From Diphasiastrum complanatum (taxonomy: Eukaryota > Streptophyta > Lycopodiopsida > Lycopodiales > Lycopodiaceae): 64,000 nucleotides of DNA. The first letter of the stretch is position 1. Each line of letters opens with the position of its first letter. The stretch lies in NCBI GenBank assembly GCA_029204225.1, contig CM055111.1:13330697-13394696 (forward strand), given 5' to 3'. The notes beneath the pieces are model-generated. The model was not told the origin of the DNA, ran no database searches, and saw only the letters and a program-made list of their open reading frames with translations. Positions 59,131-64,000 of the stretch are shown here, in pieces. The position numbers and the translations under genes were made by a program.

Positions 59131-59590
59131 TATTTTTGGCCACAAACCAGCTCTAATACCATGTGAAAATTTCAGATCCAAATATATCCAAAATATTAGA
59201 CCTAGCTAGAGAATGATTGCACTAAACACAAATTGCTTCTATGTTAAATAGTTCATTCACTAGCCGCTAGTTTGATAAAAAACACTAACCAAAATATACA
59301 CATACACCAACCACACAACATAATCTCTGCCTCCATTTGGCCCTAGAATAGTCAAGTACAATGTTGATAAATTTTCACACTCCCTCTTCAGCTTTACTTG
59401 CTATTTTCAAAATAGATAAATTATATAAAGTGATGATGAATTATGCAAGATGGACTCCATTTACTATATCGATTATGATGTGTTTCATTGATCTTGCATA
59501 AGCCATTAGAAAGAAGACGTGCCCTAAAGAGGGAGTTAATTCTTAAGAGGGAGAAAAAGTATCAAGTCAATTTGTGGTAGGTTGAACTTG
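59131..59590 (-). mobile_element. Small Copia-type element, inverted copy with LTR 59162-59379
   Basis: The minus strand matches 28641-29090. The LTR 59162-59379 begins TGTGAAAATTT and ends AAATTTTCACA; the primer-binding site is 59161-59150; the purine tract is 59380-59392. As at 28.9 kb, internal sequence lies on both sides of one LTR. Confidence 0.75.
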
Positions 59591-60639
59591 ATACAAGTAT
59601 GAAAATTGTCACCATGACCTTCCAACTTATCCTATGTAGATTGTTACAAAGTGTTTTAAAGGAGGTTGACACAACTTTTATTGTTGATATCAATGTACAC
59701 AAGCAAGATCAAAAGCCTCATTTAAAAACCAAAGACTTGATTCTAGATTATTATTTAGAATAAGTTTGATGCTCAATCATAAGTTTTTATGATAAATTAA
59801 GCCTTGCCACATGTTTTTGGATTTGTGGAAAATGTGCATGGGGTTTCTTTTGACATGATGGATGTACCAACTGTAGGGATATCTAGACATCAAAAGTCGA
59901 CACTAACAACATGGAGATTCTTTGCATAGGCAAATGCTATAGGGCCTTTATCCACAAGTTTCCATCATTGCAAAGTCAGTGTTACTCAAATATTTCCACA
60001 AGGAATTTGTGGGGCCAATTGAATGTGAGGGGGCATTTAGTCGATCGATGGAAGAATTGAGTATGGCACAAAGAATTTGATAGAACAAGTTTGAGTTGAC
60101 ATTTGTGTTGAATATAGATTGGAAGCCTAAGGGAGTGGGAGGAACTTTGTCCTAAAAGGAAGGCAAGTGCCAGAGAAGATTTGCTTGTGAAAATGAAGCA
60201 TCGAACAAAGCTTGAAAAAGGTATGCACAAGTGATAGAGAATGATATGCTCTAGTATGAATTCATCTGTATATTTTACATCAAAATACATTAGTCCACCA
60301 AACATTAGATGTTAACTGTGACTGTAGACACTATGGTTCGATCATTGGTAGTTGGGGAGGTCTCTTGAGTGGTGGGGACAAGCAAATAAACATTATTGTT
60401 TTTTTTGATATTTTTCTTTATCCTACATGGCATTCCATAAAGGGTCTTTTTGATATTGGGAACTCCTCTAACGAGTGTGAGAGATTCACATGCATGCATA
60501 CTTGGCCATAGGTATGAAGGCCAACTTTGTCCCACAAGTCATATGCCTGACAATATGAGGGTCAAACAGTTCAATAGCAATTAAATGGGACTCTCCACAC
60601 AGTAGTAAATATATGCATGTAGCATGGACAATAGGTGAT
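59591..60639 (+). mobile_element. Gypsy RT-RNase H relic R1, fifth copy, with start of R2
   Basis: Matches 57570-58575 with similar lesions. The frame at 59982-60305 (minus) is an antisense shadow. R2 sequence begins near 60470 and is interrupted at 60639. Confidence 0.65.
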
Positions 60640-61017
60640 CATTAGAGGAGTTCTAAATTCCAAAAAGACCCTTTGTAAAGATTCTTTTTATATTTTTTCT
60701 CAAATTTTTCTTACACGTGGACCAATCAAAACAGTCAAATTTGAAATCTACGTAACGTAAGTTTTTGAGTCCACATTTTGATTCCACACTAAAAATGGCA
60801 TAACTTTTTAGTGGTGAGTCCAAATTTAGCGGAGTTTGGTGCATTGAAAAGTGCTCAACAAAGGGTTTCCAATGATATGTTAGATGACATACTTCTAAGC
60901 TATCATTAAGAAGTTATGGCAAGTCAAAAGTATTAGTGTTGTAATATTTTAATAGTATAAAAGACATCTTGCACGAATTCTTAAAGGGTCTTTTTGGAGC
61001 TCAAAACTCCTCTAATG
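60640..61017. mobile_element. 378-bp MITE-like element with ~35-bp terminal inverted repeats
   Basis: The left end CATTAGAGGAGTTCTAAATT... and the right end ...TTTTGGAGCTCAAAACTCCTCTAATG are inverted copies over ~35 bp, both continuing into CCAAAAAGACCCTTT. The element splits an R2 segment that is uninterrupted at 58571-58590 (aataggtgatagttagg), giving a filled and an empty site. No coding capacity. A target duplication is not obvious. A single similar end is present inside each R1 relic (for example 38-75 and 58370-58420). Confidence 0.8.
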
Positions 61018-61367
61018 CGTTAGGACTGCAACCCCCCATGCAAACTCACACACACTAGTCTAGGAGGGACACTTTCTATAAGAGAATGCATTGGGTGTTC
61101 GAGGCTAGCTTTGTCTGCTTGTGGTTTCTCACAACTTACAAAACACATTGTAGAGTTGATGTAGAATTGGTGGATGGTCACTTGCACAAAGAGATGAGCA
61201 TATGATGTTCAGTTTTTACAAATCATTGTAGGGTGGAATTCACGTTAGTCAGTTGATTATATGACACAAACTTATTGTTTTTAGATTATTCATTACGTAG
61301 GTCTTATAGAACGAATTGAAAGCATTCAGAGTATGGAATTGATAGAGGATGTTGAGCTGAGGTTCGT
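61018..61367 (+). mobile_element. Gypsy-linked segment R2, remainder after the MITE
   Basis: Resumes R2 directly after the inserted element and stops at 61367, where repeat U begins. Confidence 0.6.
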
Positions 61368-61704
61368 ACAAAGAATTTCCTAGAGGGTTCTTCTGAGGAA
61401 ACAAAATCAGGTGTGACAGATGCAGGAGTCGTAGCCATATGTGCCATATGTGCGGTGCCTCCTAAGTAAGTATTTCTAGAAGTAAGGAATCCCTACGAGA
61501 AGACCTGTTAGAGGGATGTGTTGGACTCGAGGCCGCATGAGGTGCAACATCATCGTCGCAACCTAAATCTCACATGTGTGGAGCATATTACCACATGTGG
61601 AGGGTAGTCATAATCATTTTATCTCATTTATGGTGAGTCTGAATAGTCAATAGGCCTTAAACTTGAGTTCTAGTGAGATAGTGACATTTGTCACATGATG
61701 TTAG
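61368..61704 (-). repeat. Repeat U, inverted copy, and flank
   Basis: 61368-61560 is the reverse complement of 39961-40150. 61565-61620 contains 'ctcacatgtgtggag', resembling the start of the Copia LTR at 54925-54940. Confidence 0.5.
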
Positions 61705-62095
61705 GATTTAGAGGCAAATTTACTACATGCTTAGTGTGACCGACAAACATTTTGGCCCGTATAGCCATAGCCGAAGGGGTCCTAGTCCACCCAAAATGGA
61801 CTATCGAGAAGTTTGATAAATAAATCAGCCTTAGAAATGGCTGTGTAATTTCTGTTTTCCATAATCTTAGTGAACTTTCGGTGGATTGCCAATGTAACCA
61901 GAGTTTTATTTTAATATAATACGATGTTTGATACTTTTTCAGGTTTTTGTCTTTCACCCAGCCCATGTCGAAATCAGAGACTGCCCAATATTTTCTATAC
62001 ACAATATTGCAAATGTAAAAGTTGATGAGTCAATTGCACAACATGGTTTGTCCACAGTTTGAAGATTAGTCCAAAATAGAGATTCACATAATTGT
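61705..62095. repeat. Interspersed repeat T, second copy
   Basis: Nearly identical to 39570-39950. No recognised protein. Confidence 0.6.
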
Positions 62096-62339
62096 GAACT
62101 AATTTCTAGGACTAAAAAAGATTTGTCTAGGCATATGACAACTTTCGTTGATGATCGAGAGTCCAAACATCCGCCAAATTGCATTGAGAATTATGAGTTT
62201 GTAGAACCCTAGCATACCATCATGGTTGAGGGATCTAGTCGTCGATAATTCAAATGAAATAATATTCCTTTCAGAATGAGTGTCTACTTCACAAAAATAG
62301 GGTATGTGCTTCCAACATAGAAGATTTTAGCTGCCAAGT

Positions 62340-63090
62340 ATTATATGATTGTCATGATAGTGGGACACCTACAAATTCGAAAAATTATGAGTTTTTTCGG
62401 AGGCAAACTTTTCCTAGTATGAAAAAGGACGTCCAACAATATGTGATTAGTTTCCAAAAGTGTCCAATTAACAAAGAAGAGAATCTATAGAAAGGTGGAT
62501 TGTTACAACCTTTTTGAAATATAAACTGGCAAATGGGAAAGTATATCCATGGATTTTATAGTATGCCTACCTAGGACCTAGAAAGGTCATGATGACATAT
62601 GAGTCATAGTTGATCATTTGACCATAATGGCTCACTTTGTTTTGACCAAAACAATTATTATAGGACTAGAATTAGCAAGGTTGTTCATAGACATGCTATT
62701 TTTATTATGTTACAATCATCTTCTTGGCACAATCAATGACCAAGAGAATAAGTTTGATGGGGATTTTTGGAGAGCACTATTCCATCACCTCCATACCAAA
62801 TTGAATACGAGTACAACAGGCCATCCACAATATCTACAACTAGACTTTCAAACAAAAAGGGGAAAGCAAACGATAGAGGATATGCTTAGAGCATACATCA
62901 GCAAAAAGCAAATTAATTGGGAAGAATAGTCTTCGATAGTAGAGTTTTATTATAATAATGCCAGACATTCAGCTACGGAATACAGACTGTTTATGTTGAT
63001 GTATGGTTTTCAACCATGCTCACCTAGAGACGAAGGATTCAAGCATAAAAAAGTTGAAATAGTTGAATAGAAGACCTAAACCAGATGGTA
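62340..63090 (+). pseudogene. Ty3/Gypsy integrase remnant
   Basis: Around 62400-62480 frames give SMKKDVQQYV and CPINKEE, the integrase zinc-binding region (normally MKKDVxxYV..CxxC), followed by WESISMDFI and a VIVDHL core start. The frame 62618-62929 (103 residues) reads TIMAHFVLTKTI, LARLFIDMLF, KFDGDFWRALFHHLHTKL and QTIEDMLRAYISKKQINW. After a stop comes VEFYYNNARHSATEY and FMLMYGFQP, the usual Gypsy order. The core is matched by the minus-strand relic at 4462-4815. No chromodomain follows here. Confidence 0.85.
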
Positions 63091-64000
63091 AAATATCTTG
63101 CATCACTTAGACTAAATTTTAAATTTTTGGAAAATGTAGCATCTTACAAATAATTTTTTTTCTTGTATTTGAAGGTTCAAAATTTTCGAGAATTTTAAAA
63201 AATCTTCAGTGCTCAAAAGAAAATGTCCTCCACCACTTCCCGTGGTGTTTATGACTATTTTGTTAAAAATAATTGTCTTTTACATGTATGTAATTGCAAG
63301 AAATTTAACTAAACTCGTATATTTGAATGTATTTCTGCACAAAATGAAATTGCAATTTCTAAAAGAAATTGTCTTTGGTTGCTTGTAGTAATTATCCCAC
63401 CTTTTATCCAGTACATCTTGTGACACGTCTATGTCTCCCTCATGGGCAGGCAGACACATGGAGAGATTTGATGGGAGGCTCGGAGTTCCAGTAGGCTGGT
63501 CGACTACCTGTCAACCTCCTCTCGCTCTGAGTAGATTCAGTCTCCACTCCCCTACGACTGACCTGTTTCTCCTTCTCATGTGGGTCTCTCCAGCCAGAGT
63601 CCCTCTCCCACCCATGATAATCCCAATGCCACTTTCTGACATTCTTGGGAGAAGAGGGATCATAGGAGGAGTCGCCTCAACAGTGGCTCATGTTGTGCAG
63701 GTTGCAATGATGATGTTGCACCTCATGCGGCCTCAAGTCCAGCACATGATCCCTCTAACAGGTCTTGTCATAGGAATTTATTACTTCTAGAAGTACTTCC
63801 CGTGGCATTTATGGTTATTTTGTTAAAAATAATTGTCTTTTACATGTATGTAATCGCAAGGAATTTAACTAAACTCGTATATTTGAACGTATTTCTGCAC
63901 AAAATGAAATTAAAATTTCTAAAATTGTCTTTGGTTGCTTGTAGTAACTATCCCACCCTTTACCCAGTACATCTTGTGACACGTCGATACAATCTAAAGC
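63091..64000. repeat. Direct repeats 63235-63430 and 63797-63990 flanking a 119-residue frame
   Basis: Two ~190-bp copies share 'gtcttttacatgtatgtaat', 'tgcacaaaatgaaatt' and 'cagtacatcttgtgacacgt'. Between them lies an open frame (63431-63790) with Pro-rich and hydrophobic stretches, and repeat U at 63690-63800. The arrangement could be a tiny LTR-like element, but no TG...CA ends or primer site was seen. The second repeat reaches the window edge. Confidence 0.6.

Overview
The window is nuclear DNA from a land plant, most likely a vascular plant with a repeat-rich genome. It carries intron-containing relics of three plant gene families: an alpha-type carbonic anhydrase, a class III secretory peroxidase, and a Yellow Stripe-Like (YSL) metal-nicotianamine transporter. 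It also carries Copia and Ty3/Gypsy retroelements primed by plant initiator-Met tRNA (TGGTATCAGAGC-type sites), a Helitron helicase piece and long CT/GA microsatellites. I cannot name the species. No intact cellular gene is visible: every recognisable host gene is interrupted by stops, frameshifts or deletions. All alignments were made by eye, so most boundaries are good to about 10-30 bases; splice and LTR ends were read base by base.

Layout. 0-5.6 kb: Gypsy relics, a decayed transposase-like element and a ~79-bp tandem repeat. 5.4-17.9 kb is copy 1 of a large direct segmental duplication; copy 2 is at 29.4-38.8 kb. Each copy holds, in order, a Copia integrase-tail relic, a degenerate AT-rich repeat, a CT microsatellite, an LTR-retrotransposon locus, an alpha-carbonic anhydrase pseudogene, a peroxidase pseudogene and one arm of a large hairpin. 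The LTR locus is a complete two-LTR element in copy 1 and a solo LTR in copy 2, which accounts for about 3 kb of the size difference.

17.9-28.3 kb: three YSL fragments. YSL-A (+) and YSL-B (-) lie tail to tail as an inverted repeat with arms of about 0.95-1.1 kb. YSL-C (-) carries the C-terminal half. A Copia-like leader and Gypsy relics separate B from C, and a Helitron fragment follows C. 28.3-29.4 kb: more Gypsy relic and a small 220-bp LTR flanked by internal sequence on both sides. 38.8-50.8 kb: Copia leaders, an isolated LTR with its leader, another Gypsy-relic block, degenerate repeats and long featureless AT-rich DNA. 50.8-55.7 kb: a Copia element with two LTRs, an intact gag-protease frame and most of pol deleted. 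56.0-61.4 kb: YSL-D (+) with a downstream Gypsy block that mirrors the YSL-C block, plus a 378-bp inverted-repeat element. 61.4-64.0 kb: repeats, a Gypsy integrase relic and a pair of ~190-bp direct repeats.

The genes do not form a working pathway. The window is best read as a record of duplication and decay: host pseudogenes were carried along with transposons, duplicated after they had already died, and then diverged independently.
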